From positions 1 to 64,000 of the forward strand of contig CAKZQS010000040.1 of assembly GCA_937141935.1 (NCBI GenBank): a stretch of 64,000 bases of DNA, read 5' to 3'. The notes beneath the pieces are model-generated. The model was not told the DNA's origin, ran no database searches, and saw only the letters and a list, made by a program, of their open reading frames with translations. Source of the stretch: an uncultured Ectothiorhodospiraceae bacterium (lineage in GTDB: Bacteria; Pseudomonadota; Gammaproteobacteria; Nevskiales; Oceanococcaceae). The translations under genes were made by a program, and so were the position numbers. Shown one piece after another: positions 32,524-41,798 of the stretch. Numbering within the stretch: position 1 is the first letter of the stretch; each line of letters opens with the position of its first letter.

Positions 32524-34832
32524 GAGGATGACTCCGGTGCGGCCTTGTCTTCGGCGCGCGGCCCCAGCAGGCCCAGCACGGCCACGGCGGCAATCAGCAC
32601 GACGGCGATCTCGCCAAAGGTGTCCAGCGCGCGAAAATCCACCAGGATCACGTTGACGATGTTGCGGCCATAGGCCTCGGTGTAACTCTTGGCCGCGAAG
32701 TACTCACTCAGGCTCATGTCCAGCGGCACGCCGGTCACCGCCAGCAGGATCAGCGTGATCGAGGCGCCGATGACGATGGCCAGCGTGGCATCGCCCACGG
32801 CCCGGCCCCAGCCGCGGGTGTCGTTCTCGGAGACTGGCACGCGCGCGATGATCAGGGCCAGGATCACCACCGACAGCGTTTCCACCATCAGCTGGGTAAA
32901 CACCAGATCCGGCGCGCCGAACATCAGGAACACGAAGGCCACGGCCAGGCCCAGCACGCCCATGGCCAGGATGGCCACCAGCCGCGATTGCGTGAAGGCG
33001 ATGGCCAGGCCGCCGGCCACCGTCAGCAGGGCCACGCCCCAGACGTACAGGTCGCCCATGGGCATCGCAAAGCTGGCCGCGCCCAGGCCGTGCCGCAGCA
33101 AGGGGCTCACGAGGGCCAGCGCCAGCACCGCAAAGCCCAGCAGCAGGTAGCGGCGCAGCGAGCCGGTCTGCACGCGCGCACTCACCGCGCGGGCAAAGCC
33201 CATCAGGCCATCCAGAAACTGATCGTAGCCCTGATCCGGGCCCCAGAGCCGACCCAGGCGGCGGGCCAGCGCCGCCTGCAGCGGCCGTGCCCGCCACAGC
33301 AGCAGCGCGCCCAGCGCGACGGTGGCCAGGCTCAGCCACAGCGGCGCCTTGAAGCCGCCCCAGAGGTACAGGTCCACCGGCACCGGCGCGCCGGCCACGG
33401 CGGCCACGGCGGGCGCAATCAGCAGGCGCTCGGTGGCGTTGAACAGCAGGCCCGTCAGCAGGCCCAGCGTGGCCAGCACCAGCGGCCCCAGCCACAGACC
33501 CGGCCCGCCCTCGTGCGGTGCATGCGGTGTGGCCGTCCGCGCGCCGAGGAAGGGCTTGAAGCCGACCAGGCACGCCACCGCGAACATCAGCGCGTTGCCG
33601 ATGACGGCGCAGGCGGTCACCGCCAGCGCGGCGGGGCCGTCCAGCGTGCCCTTGTAGACAAACTCCTTGGCGATAAAGCCAAACAGCGGCGGCAGGCCGG
33701 CCATCGATACGGCCGCCAGCGCGCCCGCGGCGAAGGTCAGCGGCATCGCCCGGCGCAGGCCGCCCAGGGCCGTCAGCTCGCGCGTTCCACTGCCGTGGTC
33801 GATGCTGCCGGCCACCATGAACAGCGCGCCCTTGAACAGCGCGTGGGCCAGCAGATAAGCCATGGCGCCCTGCAGCGCCAGCTCCGTGCCCACGCCGATC
33901 AGCAACACCAGCAGGCCGAGGCTGGCGACCGTGGTCTGCGCCAGCATCAGCTTCAGGTCGGTGTTGCGCAGCGCCAGCACCGCGCCCACCAGGAAGGTGA
34001 GGCCGCCGAAGATCACCAAGGTGGTCTGCCAGGCCTCGGTGCCGCCCAGGCCGGGGTTCATGCGCGCCAGCAGATACACGCCGGCCTTCACCATCGTGGC
34101 CGAGTGCAGGTAGGCGCTGACCGGGGTCGGCGCCTCCATCGCATTGGGCAGCCAGAAGTGGAAGGGCAGCTGCGCCGACTTGGTAAAGGCCCCCAGCAGC
34201 ACCAAGGTCAGCATCGCGGCGTAGGCTGGGTGCGCGCGCAGCAGTTCGCCCTGCGTCAGCAGCACCGACAGCTCCAGCGAGCCGCCGACCTGCGCCATCA
34301 GCAGCAGGCCGGCCAGCAGGGCCAGCCCGCCGCCGCCGGTCACCACCAGCGCCTGCACCGCCGCGCGGCGCGAGCGCGCCTCGCGGTGGTTGAAGCCGAT
34401 CAGCAAGAAGGAGGTGATCGAGGTCAGCTCCCAGAACACAAACAGCGTGATGACGTTGTCCGCCAGCACCAGGCCGAGCATCGAGCCCATGAAGAGCAGG
34501 ATGAACAGCAAGAAGCGCCCGAGGTCGGCGTGGCCGTGCAGGTAGGCCGCGGCATAGGCCACGATGAAGCTGCCAATGCCGCAGATCAGCAGCGCAAACA
34601 GCAGGCTCAGCCCGTCGATGTAGAAGGACAGCATGACGCCGCTGCCCGGCACCCAGGGCGTGCTGAAGCTCAGCGCTTCGCCGGCGGCCACCGGGCCGAG
34701 CAGGGTGGCGAAATACAGCGTCAGGGCCGCGGGCCCGGCCGCCAGCAACCAGCCGGCAGCGGGACCGGCCCAGCGCCGGACCGCGGGCGCGGCCAGGGCC
34801 AGGACGAAGGGCGTGAGCACGGCCGCAAGCAT
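32520..34832 (-). CDS. mrpA: Na+/H+ antiporter subunit MrpA
   Basis: A 770-residue polytopic subunit, normal length for MrpA. The N-terminal part is NuoL-like ([31 protein letters not shown] with the key Glu, [38 protein letters not shown]) and the C-terminal part carries the MrpA-specific MbhD/MbhE-like segment ([23 protein letters not shown] and [14 protein letters not shown]). ATG at 34832 chosen because the upstream extension is Pro/Arg-rich. First gene of the operon; with mrpB-G it forms the hetero-oligomeric antiporter exporting Na+ in exchange for H+, giving alkali and salt tolerance. Confidence 0.95.
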   Translation of the reverse strand: MLAAVLTPFVLALAAPAVRRWAGPAAGWLLAAGPAALTLYFATLLGPVAAGEALSFSTPWVPGSGVMLSFYIDGLSLLFALLICGIGSFIVAYAAAYLHGHADLGRFLLFILLFMGSMLGLVLADNVITLFVFWELTSITSFLLIGFNHREARSRRAAVQALVVTGGGGLALLAGLLLMAQVGGSLELSVLLTQGELLRAHPAYAAMLTLVLLGAFTKSAQLPFHFWLPNAMEAPTPVSAYLHSATMVKAGVYLLARMNPGLGGTEAWQTTLVIFGGLTFLVGAVLALRNTDLKLMLAQTTVASLGLLVLLIGVGTELALQGAMAYLLAHALFKGALFMVAGSIDHGSGTRELTALGGLRRAMPLTFAAGALAAVSMAGLPPLFGFIAKEFVYKGTLDGPAALAVTACAVIGNALMFAVACLVGFKPFLGARTATPHAPHEGGPGLWLGPLVLATLGLLTGLLFNATERLLIAPAVAAVAGAPVPVDLYLWGGFKAPLWLSLATVALGALLLWRARPLQAALARRLGRLWGPDQGYDQFLDGLMGFARAVSARVQTGSLRRYLLLGFAVLALALVSPLLRHGLGAASFAMPMGDLYVWGVALLTVAGGLAIAFTQSRLVAILAMGVLGLAVAFVFLMFGAPDLVFTQLMVETLSVVILALIIARVPVSENDTRGWGRAVGDATLAIVIGASITLILLAVTGVPLDMSLSEYFAAKSYTEAYGRNIVNVILVDFRALDTFGEIAVVLIAAVAVLGLLGPRAEDKAAPESSS

Positions 34833-35030
34833 TCTGTGTCGTGTCCTGAATCCGGGTAACGGGGGCTGGGCGCGTGGCCCGGTCTTCCCGCCAGCGAGGG
34901 GCACGCCACCTCGCCGGCAGGGCTGAGCTTACGCGATGGGCGGGTAGCGGGCGAGGGTCCGCCGCGGCCGCTGCCGCCGGTCGCGCTCGAAGGTTGGCGC
35001 TGGCCGCGCCTGACGTTGTCGGTGGATTGC

Positions 35031-35058
35031 GGCGGCCGCGCCCGCAGGCGCGGCCGCC
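35031..35058 (-). terminator. 12-bp GC hairpin after the S8 protease gene
   Basis: A perfect 12-base-pair stem (35031-35042 with 35047-35058) and a four-base loop, starting eight bases past the protease stop. No T-run follows on the minus strand. Confidence 0.5.
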
Positions 35059-35066
35059 CACATGGT

Positions 35067-37610
35067 TTAAGGCAGCAGCGCCTGCGCCTTGACCGCCATC
35101 TCGGCGAACTCGGCGCGGCTCAGCTCCCGCTGTGGCCGCAGGTAGTAGCGCAGCCCCTCGCGCTCGGCCTGGATAATCCCCAGCATCGCCGCGTCGGCCA
35201 GGTGGCCGCGGCGCTCCGGTGCGATCTCATCGGCATCGGACACCGGGTACATCTCGCCGTCTTCGCCCGTGATCATGATCTGCCCGGAGTGCGAGGAGGC
35301 CTCGGTTTCCCGGCCCAGGCCCTGCACCAGCGCGTAGGCCGCATCGGCGCGGGTCACGCTGGCCTGCGGCTGGAACTGGTTGCCGTCCAGCTCGATCAGC
35401 GCGCGCGAGCGGTCGGTGTCGTCCAGGATCAGCTGACCGCGCGTGGTCACCGCCTCGGCCGCGGCCGTCTGCCGCGCCGACACGGTGTCGACGAAGCGCG
35501 TGGCGCCACTGTGGTCGCGGGTCTGGCGCACGCCCCAGGCCATCAGGTACTCGGCAAATTCGCCGCGCGCCAGCAGCGCATCGGGGGCAAAGCCGCCCTC
35601 GCGGGCATCGACGAGCTGCTCAAACACGGCCTTTTCGATGAAGGCCTGCCGCGGGTGGCCCACGATGTCATCGAGCCCCACCGGCGCGCCGGCCAGGTAT
35701 TGCTCCACCACCACGTCGGCGCTGCCCGGCGGCGAGGGGCCGTTGGTCAGGCCGAGCGGGTCGACGGCCACGCCGGACAGCGTGCTCAGGCCGCGCACCG
35801 ACACCGTCCAGGTGCCGGCCTTGGCCGGCGCCGCGGCGGCGACGCGCGGCGACAGCACGGGCAGCGCGACGCCGGAGGCGTAGACCACGCCATCGGGGTT
35901 GGTCAGCGTGACCGCGCAGGTGCAGGTGGCGGTGTCCGGCCGCTCCCAGTAGGCAATCACGATGGCCACATCCGGGCCCACTTCGAATTGCTCGGCGCCC
36001 GTCGGGCCGGCCGGCAGGAAGTCGATGGTGTAGCCCTCCTCACGCACGCCGTCGATGGGCAGGAAGGCCTTGCGGGCGTAGTTCAGGTTGTTGGTGCTGC
36101 CGTAGTCGCTGCGCAGCTCCAGCGCCATGGCCAGGGCGGCCTCGACGTTGGCATAGCCGGCGCCGACCTCCCAGGCGTCATAGCCGGGCATGTTGGTCGC
36201 GGTGGTCTTCAGGATGTCCTTCACGCTGCGCCAGGTCAGCGCCGGGTTGGCCTCCAGCAGCAGCGCCACCAGGCCCGCCAGATGCGGCGCCGCCATCGAG
36301 GTGCCGCTCTTGTAGGTGTAGAAGGGCAGGTGCTGCGGCGCGATTTCGCCGGAGCCCACGTCGCCCACGAGATCGGTTGGCAGGAAGGGGTCCACGGCCA
36401 CCGCGCGCGGGGCGATGTAGTCGGTGCCCGGCGTCACCACGGTGGGCCGGTCCTCGACGGTGAAGATTTCCCCCTCGACCTGGGTGGGGTACACGCCATC
36501 GGCAATGGCGCCGCGCGAGGAGGAGCGGGCCAGGTGGCCATCCTTGGTGCCATTGGCGGCCATCAGGATCCACGGCGCCTTTTTGAAGTTGCCGGTAATG
36601 CTGTCCGGCCCCGAGCCGGAGTTGCCGGCCGAGAAGACCACGATCAGGCCGCGGTCCGACAGGATCTTGGTGGCGATATTGGTCGGGTCGTCCGGGTCAA
36701 ACACGGTGCCCTGATCGCTGGTCTGGCCAAAGGAGTTGGTGACGATGCGTAGGTTGAGCTCCGGGCGCGTGTCCAGCAGCTGCAGCGCGTAGTCGAAGCC
36801 GCCGGTGCTGTCGAGCACCAGCAGCGTCGCGCCCGAGCCATAGCCCGCCAGCGTCGCGCCCTTGGCGGCGCCTTCGTAGCGGCCATTGGAGTGCGCCCCG
36901 CTGCCGGCGGCGATGCCGGCCACATGGGTGCCGTGCGAGCCGCCAACGTCGGTATTCGGCAGGCCCTCCAGCGGGGTGAAGGGCTGGCTGGCGACATAGG
37001 AGCGCAGGTTGGTATGGCCCAGCGCATTGGCGCGCACCTTCTCGCCGAAGAGCAGGTCGAGGTGGGTGCCGTCGATGCCCGAGTCATTGACCAGGATCGT
37101 CACGCCCTCGCCGGTGACCGGCAGCCCGTCGTTGGCGGCGATCAGCGCCGGGTCTTCCTCGGCCATCGTCACCGAGGTCATGTACAGCGCGCGCTGGTCC
37201 TCATACTGCAGCTCCGCGTTGTGCCACAGCGAGCGCACCTCGGGCTTGTCCATCAGCGCATGGATCTGCACGGGCGTGGCCAGCACGCCGGCGATGGGCA
37301 GGTGGCGCATGTACAGGGCCACCAGGCCCAGTTCTTCCAGCAGCGCGAGCTGCTCGGGCTGCACGCCGCTCTGGCCGGGGAAGCTGACCACGACCTCGAG
37401 CTGGTCTTCGGGGTTGGCGGCCTCCAGCAGGCGCAGCAGGTCGCGGTCGACGGCCACACCGGCGGCGGTTTCGACCGAGCGGTCCACCGGCCGCAGGGTG
37501 TCCAGGAGTTCGGCGGCGCGTTGGGTGGGCGCATCCAGGCTGCGGCCGCCGCTGCAGGCGCTCAGCGCCAGCACGGCACCCGCGACAAGCGCGAGGGGCA
37601 GGGTTCTCAT
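35067..37610 (-). CDS. S8 subtilisin-like protease lipoprotein with C-terminal SLH-like repeats
   Basis: An 847-residue protein. A lipoprotein signal ends in LSAC. A propeptide-like region (EVVVSFPGQSG...) precedes the catalytic domain with Asp in VNDSGIDGTHLD, His in GSHGTHVAGIAAG, the oxyanion Asn in FSAGNSG, and Ser in [12 protein letters not shown]. After a beta-sandwich-like domain with an unusual CTCAV motif, the last 230 residues contain repeated helical segments (FIEKAVFEQLVDA, RADAAYALVQGLG, LSRAEFAEMAVKAQALLP) resembling S-layer homology domains, which bind envelope polymers. Together this suggests a surface-attached protease. It is monocistronic. Confidence 0.88.
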   Translation of the reverse strand: MRTLPLALVAGAVLALSACSGGRSLDAPTQRAAELLDTLRPVDRSVETAAGVAVDRDLLRLLEAANPEDQLEVVVSFPGQSGVQPEQLALLEELGLVALYMRHLPIAGVLATPVQIHALMDKPEVRSLWHNAELQYEDQRALYMTSVTMAEEDPALIAANDGLPVTGEGVTILVNDSGIDGTHLDLLFGEKVRANALGHTNLRSYVASQPFTPLEGLPNTDVGGSHGTHVAGIAAGSGAHSNGRYEGAAKGATLAGYGSGATLLVLDSTGGFDYALQLLDTRPELNLRIVTNSFGQTSDQGTVFDPDDPTNIATKILSDRGLIVVFSAGNSGSGPDSITGNFKKAPWILMAANGTKDGHLARSSSRGAIADGVYPTQVEGEIFTVEDRPTVVTPGTDYIAPRAVAVDPFLPTDLVGDVGSGEIAPQHLPFYTYKSGTSMAAPHLAGLVALLLEANPALTWRSVKDILKTTATNMPGYDAWEVGAGYANVEAALAMALELRSDYGSTNNLNYARKAFLPIDGVREEGYTIDFLPAGPTGAEQFEVGPDVAIVIAYWERPDTATCTCAVTLTNPDGVVYASGVALPVLSPRVAAAAPAKAGTWTVSVRGLSTLSGVAVDPLGLTNGPSPPGSADVVVEQYLAGAPVGLDDIVGHPRQAFIEKAVFEQLVDAREGGFAPDALLARGEFAEYLMAWGVRQTRDHSGATRFVDTVSARQTAAAEAVTTRGQLILDDTDRSRALIELDGNQFQPQASVTRADAAYALVQGLGRETEASSHSGQIMITGEDGEMYPVSDADEIAPERRGHLADAAMLGIIQAEREGLRYYLRPQRELSRAEFAEMAVKAQALLP

Positions 37611-37889
37611 CGTGGTTCTCCAACCAGTCTTTATCGTTGAGCCGGCTGGTCTGGGCCTCGTGCCTCTTGTGCCGCCGGTGCAGAAATGGTAGCGCAGCCA
37701 CGCGCGGGCCTCAATGCCCCGTCGCGCCGCTCGCGGCAGGCGGGCCGCCGGCTGCCATGGGCCGTTCGGGATGCTGTGTCCATGCGGCGCCCGCGTGCTG
37801 CCACCGCGGGACAGGCCCGGCCCCGGGGCGCCCGCGAGCTGCCAGAATCGCGCTCAGGTTTGGCAACCGGATCCGCCCTGGACAACCGC

Positions 37890-38372
37890 ATGAGCGACCC
37901 ACGCCCTACACGCCGCAGGACCCAGCTCGCGGCCGACCTCGGCCCCCCGGGCGACTTAAGCCTGGAGGGCTTTCTCGCCAGCATGCTGCTGCTGTTGATC
38001 GCCTGGACGCTGGTGATCAAGTATCTCTTCCCGATGGCCTGGAGCCTGGCCCATGGCTTGCCGCTGACGCAGCGCATCTATTGGGACCTGTGGCCGCTGG
38101 CGCATGGCCTGCTGGCCTGGGCCCTGCTGGCCCGGCCGCCCTGGCTGCGGGCGTTGGCGCTGGGCATGGCGCTGGTCGAGATCGGCATCATCGTCACCAA
38201 GTTCGCGCTGTTTCTGCCTGACCCCGAGTGGTCGATCTGGCGCACGAACTGGTTCATCAACAAGCTATTCGTGCTGGCCTGCTTCCTCCTGGTGCTGGTC
38301 GTGGCGCTGCCGCGCGAACGCTGGCGGCCGCGGCCGGTCGAAGACGCTTTGCCGCCGGGAGAGGGCCGATGA
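37890..38372 (+). CDS. Hypothetical four-helix membrane protein
   Basis: A 160-residue protein with about four hydrophobic helices and short charged ends. Notable polar-aromatic stretch: IYWDLWPLAHGLLAW. No family recognised. ATG at 37890 chosen because the upstream frame is Arg-rich noise. It overlaps the aldo/keto reductase start (ATGA), so the two are coupled; a membrane partner for the exported reductase is possible. Confidence 0.75.
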   Translation: MSDPRPTRRRTQLAADLGPPGDLSLEGFLASMLLLLIAWTLVIKYLFPMAWSLAHGLPLTQRIYWDLWPLAHGLLAWALLARPPWLRALALGMALVEIGIIVTKFALFLPDPEWSIWRTNWFINKLFVLACFLLVLVVALPRERWRPRPVEDALPPGEGR

Positions 38373-39319
38373 CACGAGGCTGGACGCGACGCGAACTGCT
38401 GCAGCTGGCCGCCGCCGCACCGGCGCTGGCCGCCTGGCCAGCCTTGGCTGGCGCGCAGGCGGATCATCCCCGGCCGCAACGCAAGGCCCTGCCCAAGCCC
38501 ACACCCGGACGCGAAGACACGCTGCCGGTCATTGGCATGGGCACCTCGCAGACCTTCAATGTGGGCAGCGACCCCAAGCTGCGCGCCGAGCGGACCGAGG
38601 TGCTGCGTGCCTTTTTCGCGCACGGCGGCGGCATGGTCGATTGCTCGCCGATGTATGGCTCCTCGGCGGCCGTGCTCGGCCATGCGCTGCAGCAGCTCGA
38701 TAAGCCGGCGGGCCTGTACAGCGCCGAGAAGGTCTGGACCGACGACGGCGACGCCACCCGCGCGCAGGTCGCCGAGCAGGCCCGGCTCTGGGGCCTGCCA
38801 CGCTTTGACCTGATGCAGGTGCACAACCTGCGTGCCACCCAGCCCCACCTGCGGACCTTGCGGGCGATGCAGGAGGCCGGCGAGCTGCGCCACATCGGCG
38901 TGACCACCTCCCACGGCCGGCGGCATGAGGACCTCGCCGCGCTGCTGCGCCGCGAGCCGCTGGATTTCGTGCAGCTCAGCTACAGCATTGCCGAGCGCGA
39001 GGTCGAATCGCGCCTGCTGCCGCTGGCGCAGGATCGCGGCATCGCGGTGATTGCCAACCGGCCCTACGCGCGGGGCCATCTGATCAAAGGGCTGCAGCGC
39101 AAGGGCGCCGCGGTTCCCGAATGGGCGCGGGTCGAGCTCGAATGCCGCAACTGGGCCGATCTCTTGCTGCGCTTCATCGTCTCGCACCCGGCGGTGACCG
39201 TGACCATTCCGGCGACGACCAAGGTGGCGCACATGCACGAGAACATGGCGGCCGGCGCCGGGCCCATGCCGGACGCCAAGCAGCGCCAGCGCATGATCCG
39301 CGACGTCGAGGCGCTGTGA
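38369..39319 (+). CDS. Tat-exported aldo/keto reductase
   Basis: A 316-residue AKR-fold protein. The start TRRELLQLAAAAPALAAW fits a twin-arginine signal, implying export of a folded, cofactor-loaded enzyme. The AKR tetrad appears to be complete: Asp in MVDCSPMYG, Tyr in the same segment, Lys in YSAEKVW and His in LMQVHNL. Later motifs include HIGVTTSHGR and FVQLSYSIAERE. Most AKRs are cytosolic NADPH enzymes; exported ones are a distinct minor group with unknown substrates. It lies between two membrane-protein genes in one run. Confidence 0.88.
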   Translation: MTRGWTRRELLQLAAAAPALAAWPALAGAQADHPRPQRKALPKPTPGREDTLPVIGMGTSQTFNVGSDPKLRAERTEVLRAFFAHGGGMVDCSPMYGSSAAVLGHALQQLDKPAGLYSAEKVWTDDGDATRAQVAEQARLWGLPRFDLMQVHNLRATQPHLRTLRAMQEAGELRHIGVTTSHGRRHEDLAALLRREPLDFVQLSYSIAEREVESRLLPLAQDRGIAVIANRPYARGHLIKGLQRKGAAVPEWARVELECRNWADLLLRFIVSHPAVTVTIPATTKVAHMHENMAAGAGPMPDAKQRQRMIRDVEAL

Positions 39320-39383
39320 GCGGCCGCGAGCGGCCGCGGGCCGCAGGGCACGGCGGGTGCAGGCCCTTGGCCGGACGGCGCTG

Positions 39384-40067
39384 ATGGAAGACTGGAGCAG
39401 CTACCGTCCGGCGCACTTCGTGCTCTACGGGCCCGAGGTGTGGTTTCGCCTGGTCGAGCGCGCGCATGAGTTCGTCGGCTACTGGGGCCTGCTGGGCCCG
39501 CTGGCGGGCCTGCTCGCGGCCGCGCTAGTCGTCGCCGGGCGCTGGCGCGGCGCGCTGCCGCTGCTGGCCCTGGGCTGGCTGTTCTGCGCCTATGGCTTCT
39601 TTGGGCGCCTGTATGCCGAACTGAGCTGGGTCGGCCCCTGGCTGGCCGGCGTGTTCCTGGCGCAGGCGCTGCTGTTGCTGCTGGCACTGCTGCGCCGCCC
39701 CGCGCCCGCGTCGACGGTTGCGCGCTGGGGCCTGCGCGGGGCCGCGGTGGGCGCGGGCGGGCTGCTGGCGACGCTCGGCTTCGCGCTGCTGGGGCCCGCG
39801 TCCGGCGCGGGCTGGCCGCGGGCCGAGGTCTTTGGCCTGCACCCCGATCCCACGGCCCTGATCACGCTCGCGCTGTTGCCGGGGCTGCCCGGCGGCTGGC
39901 GACGGGGCCTGCTGGCGCTGATCCCGCTGCTGTGGCTCGCGCTGTCGGCCCTCCACCTGCAGGTTCTGCAGGCGGCCTGGTGGCCGCTGTTGTTGCTTGC
40001 TGCTGGCGCCAGCCTGCTGGGGCTGCTGCTCGTTGGCCTACGCGACCGCGGGGCCGCGCCGCGCTAG
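39384..40067 (+). CDS. DUF6064-like integral membrane protein
   Basis: A 227-residue membrane protein with six or seven helices. The beginning (FVLYGPEVWFRLVERAHEFVGYWG) and the late segment AEVFGLHPDPTALITLALLPG are like those of DUF6064 proteins. ATG at 39384 used. It lies 64 bases after the reductase gene in the same direction. Function unknown. Confidence 0.7.
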   Translation: MEDWSSYRPAHFVLYGPEVWFRLVERAHEFVGYWGLLGPLAGLLAAALVVAGRWRGALPLLALGWLFCAYGFFGRLYAELSWVGPWLAGVFLAQALLLLLALLRRPAPASTVARWGLRGAAVGAGGLLATLGFALLGPASGAGWPRAEVFGLHPDPTALITLALLPGLPGGWRRGLLALIPLLWLALSALHLQVLQAAWWPLLLLAAGASLLGLLLVGLRDRGAAPR

Positions 40068-40093
40068 CCTCGCGGCGCCGGGGGCAGGACGGC

Positions 40094-41797
40094 CTAGACC
40101 ACGTCGATGCGGGCCGTGCCCGAGGGCACGCTGAGCGTGGCGTCCAGCGTCTGCTCATCGCTGGGCGCCGTGACGGTGGGTACCAGCCAGTATTCGGCCT
40201 GCAAGCGATCGCGATTGATGTCGACGATGAGGTAGCCATTGCGGCTGTCGAAATACTGCCCGTGCGGGTTGACCACCCGCAGCAAATCCCCGTTGGCGGC
40301 AATCAGATCCTCAAGGATGTTGTCCGGGTCGTCGCCGGGGTTGGGGATGCTGCTGACATCGCCGCCGGAGCTGATCGACGGCGTCACGAACTCCACCGCA
40401 TGCGTGCCGATGCCGGTGCGCGGCAGGTAGACGGCGGGGTTGTTCGGGTCGCGGGTCACCTCGAAGGCCAGCGCGGCATGCACGTCGCCGGTCAAAAACA
40501 CCACGTTGTCGACGCCGCCGGCCTCAATGGCATCCAGGATGCGCTCGCGCGCCGGCTCGTAGCCATCCCACTGGTCGGGGTTGGCGTAGATGCTCAGGCC
40601 GGTGGCATTCGGTGCGCCAAAGATCTTGATCTGCGCGAAGACCACCTGGTTGCCCACCAGCCGCCAGGTGGCCGGACTGGACCGCAGCGCATTGATGAAC
40701 CAGGCCTCCTGCTCGGCCCCGAGGATGTGCCGCTCGGGGTCGGTGAATTCGCCGCTCTGGGTAAAAAAGCCGCCCTCGGCGTTGGGCTCGCCCTGGCGGT
40801 CGCGGCCGATGCGGCGCGTGTCCAGCATTATCAGGTCCACCAGGTCGCCGAACTGGAAGCGCCGGTAGATGCGCTCGGGGTTGGCCTCGGGTTCGGGCAG
40901 GCGGATCGGCAGCCACTCAAAGGCCGCGGTGCGCGCCGCCAGCTTGCGCGCGCCGAAGTCGCCGTCCTCGGCCGGGTCATGGTCGTTGGGGTCGGCGCCG
41001 TTCATCCAGGTGCCGTCGACCGTCTCGTGGTCATCCCAGACCCAGATCATCGGGTGCGCCGCGTGCACCGCCTGCAGCTCCGGCTCGGCGCGGTAGCTGG
41101 CGTAGCGCGCGCGGTATTCGTCCAGGCTGCGGATCTCGACCGGCGGCTGGTGCGCGCGCACGCGGTCGCGGTCGGTCTCGTAGATGTAATCGCCCAGGTG
41201 CAGCACGGCGTCGATGTCCTCGCGCTCGGCCAGGCGGGCATAGGCATTCCACAAGCCGCGCGAATAATCGCCGCAGGTGGCCACGCCCAGGCGCAACTGC
41301 TCCAGCGCGCCGCTGGGCGCGGTGCGCGTGCGGCCCACGGGCGAGCGCTGGCCCAGGGCCTCGAAGCGGTAGTAGTAGCGGGTGCCCGGGCGCAGGCCGC
41401 TGACGTCCAGCTTGAGGGTGTAGTCGCGCTCCGGGCCGGTGACATTGGCGTCGGCGGCGCCGGAACTGTCGTCAACGCCATCGCCAGCACGGCGCACGAT
41501 GTTGGTGAAGTCCGGATCGGTGGCCACCTCCCAGCCCACCCGCACCGCGCTGCCGGCCGGCGCGCCGCTGATGCGCGTCCACAGAATCACCGCCCCGGGC
41601 AGCGGGTCGCCCGAGGCCACGCCGTGGCGGAAAACGCGGCCGTCGTCGTCCGGGGCGGGCGATGTCGGGCCGGGCGCGGGGGTGGGGGCGTCCACCGCCC
41701 CGGCGCCCGGGCGGCCACCCTGACAGGCGGGCAGGGCGGCCAGCGCGGCCAGCGAGGCGCCACCCTTGAGCAGCGTGCGGCGGTTCGGCGGCGCCAC
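40094..41797 (-). CDS. phoD: PhoD-type alkaline phosphatase/phosphodiesterase, copy 1
   Basis: A 567-residue PhoD-family enzyme that hydrolyses phosphomono- and diesters outside the cytoplasm, using Fe/Ca ions. The start RRTLLKGGASLAALAALPAC combines a twin-arginine motif and a lipobox-like Cys, so it is Tat-exported and perhaps lipid-anchored. The N-terminal beta domain ([19 protein letters not shown]) and metal-binding segments ATCGDYSRG, HLGDYIYE, WDDHETV and FLTGDVHAA are intact. It starts one base after the PLC-like gene ends, so the two are co-transcribed and may act in sequence on phospholipid headgroups. A second PhoD lies about 7 kb away. Confidence 0.93.
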   Translation of the reverse strand: MAPPNRRTLLKGGASLAALAALPACQGGRPGAGAVDAPTPAPGPTSPAPDDDGRVFRHGVASGDPLPGAVILWTRISGAPAGSAVRVGWEVATDPDFTNIVRRAGDGVDDSSGAADANVTGPERDYTLKLDVSGLRPGTRYYYRFEALGQRSPVGRTRTAPSGALEQLRLGVATCGDYSRGLWNAYARLAEREDIDAVLHLGDYIYETDRDRVRAHQPPVEIRSLDEYRARYASYRAEPELQAVHAAHPMIWVWDDHETVDGTWMNGADPNDHDPAEDGDFGARKLAARTAAFEWLPIRLPEPEANPERIYRRFQFGDLVDLIMLDTRRIGRDRQGEPNAEGGFFTQSGEFTDPERHILGAEQEAWFINALRSSPATWRLVGNQVVFAQIKIFGAPNATGLSIYANPDQWDGYEPARERILDAIEAGGVDNVVFLTGDVHAALAFEVTRDPNNPAVYLPRTGIGTHAVEFVTPSISSGGDVSSIPNPGDDPDNILEDLIAANGDLLRVVNPHGQYFDSRNGYLIVDINRDRLQAEYWLVPTVTAPSDEQTLDATLSVPSGTARIDVV

Positions 41798-41798
41798 G

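Noticed and set aside
35500-35540. Flavinylation target motif (RDHSGAT) in the S8 lipoprotein
   Set aside because: The Asp sits two residues before Ser instead of three, the protein is 17 kb away from apbE and the segment lies in a helical repeat.
37890-40067. Ferric or sulfite-type two-component reductase (MsrPQ-like) for the membrane protein plus exported oxidoreductase
   Set aside because: The exported enzyme is an aldo/keto reductase without a molybdopterin fold, and the membrane protein lacks the heme-binding His pattern of MsrQ.
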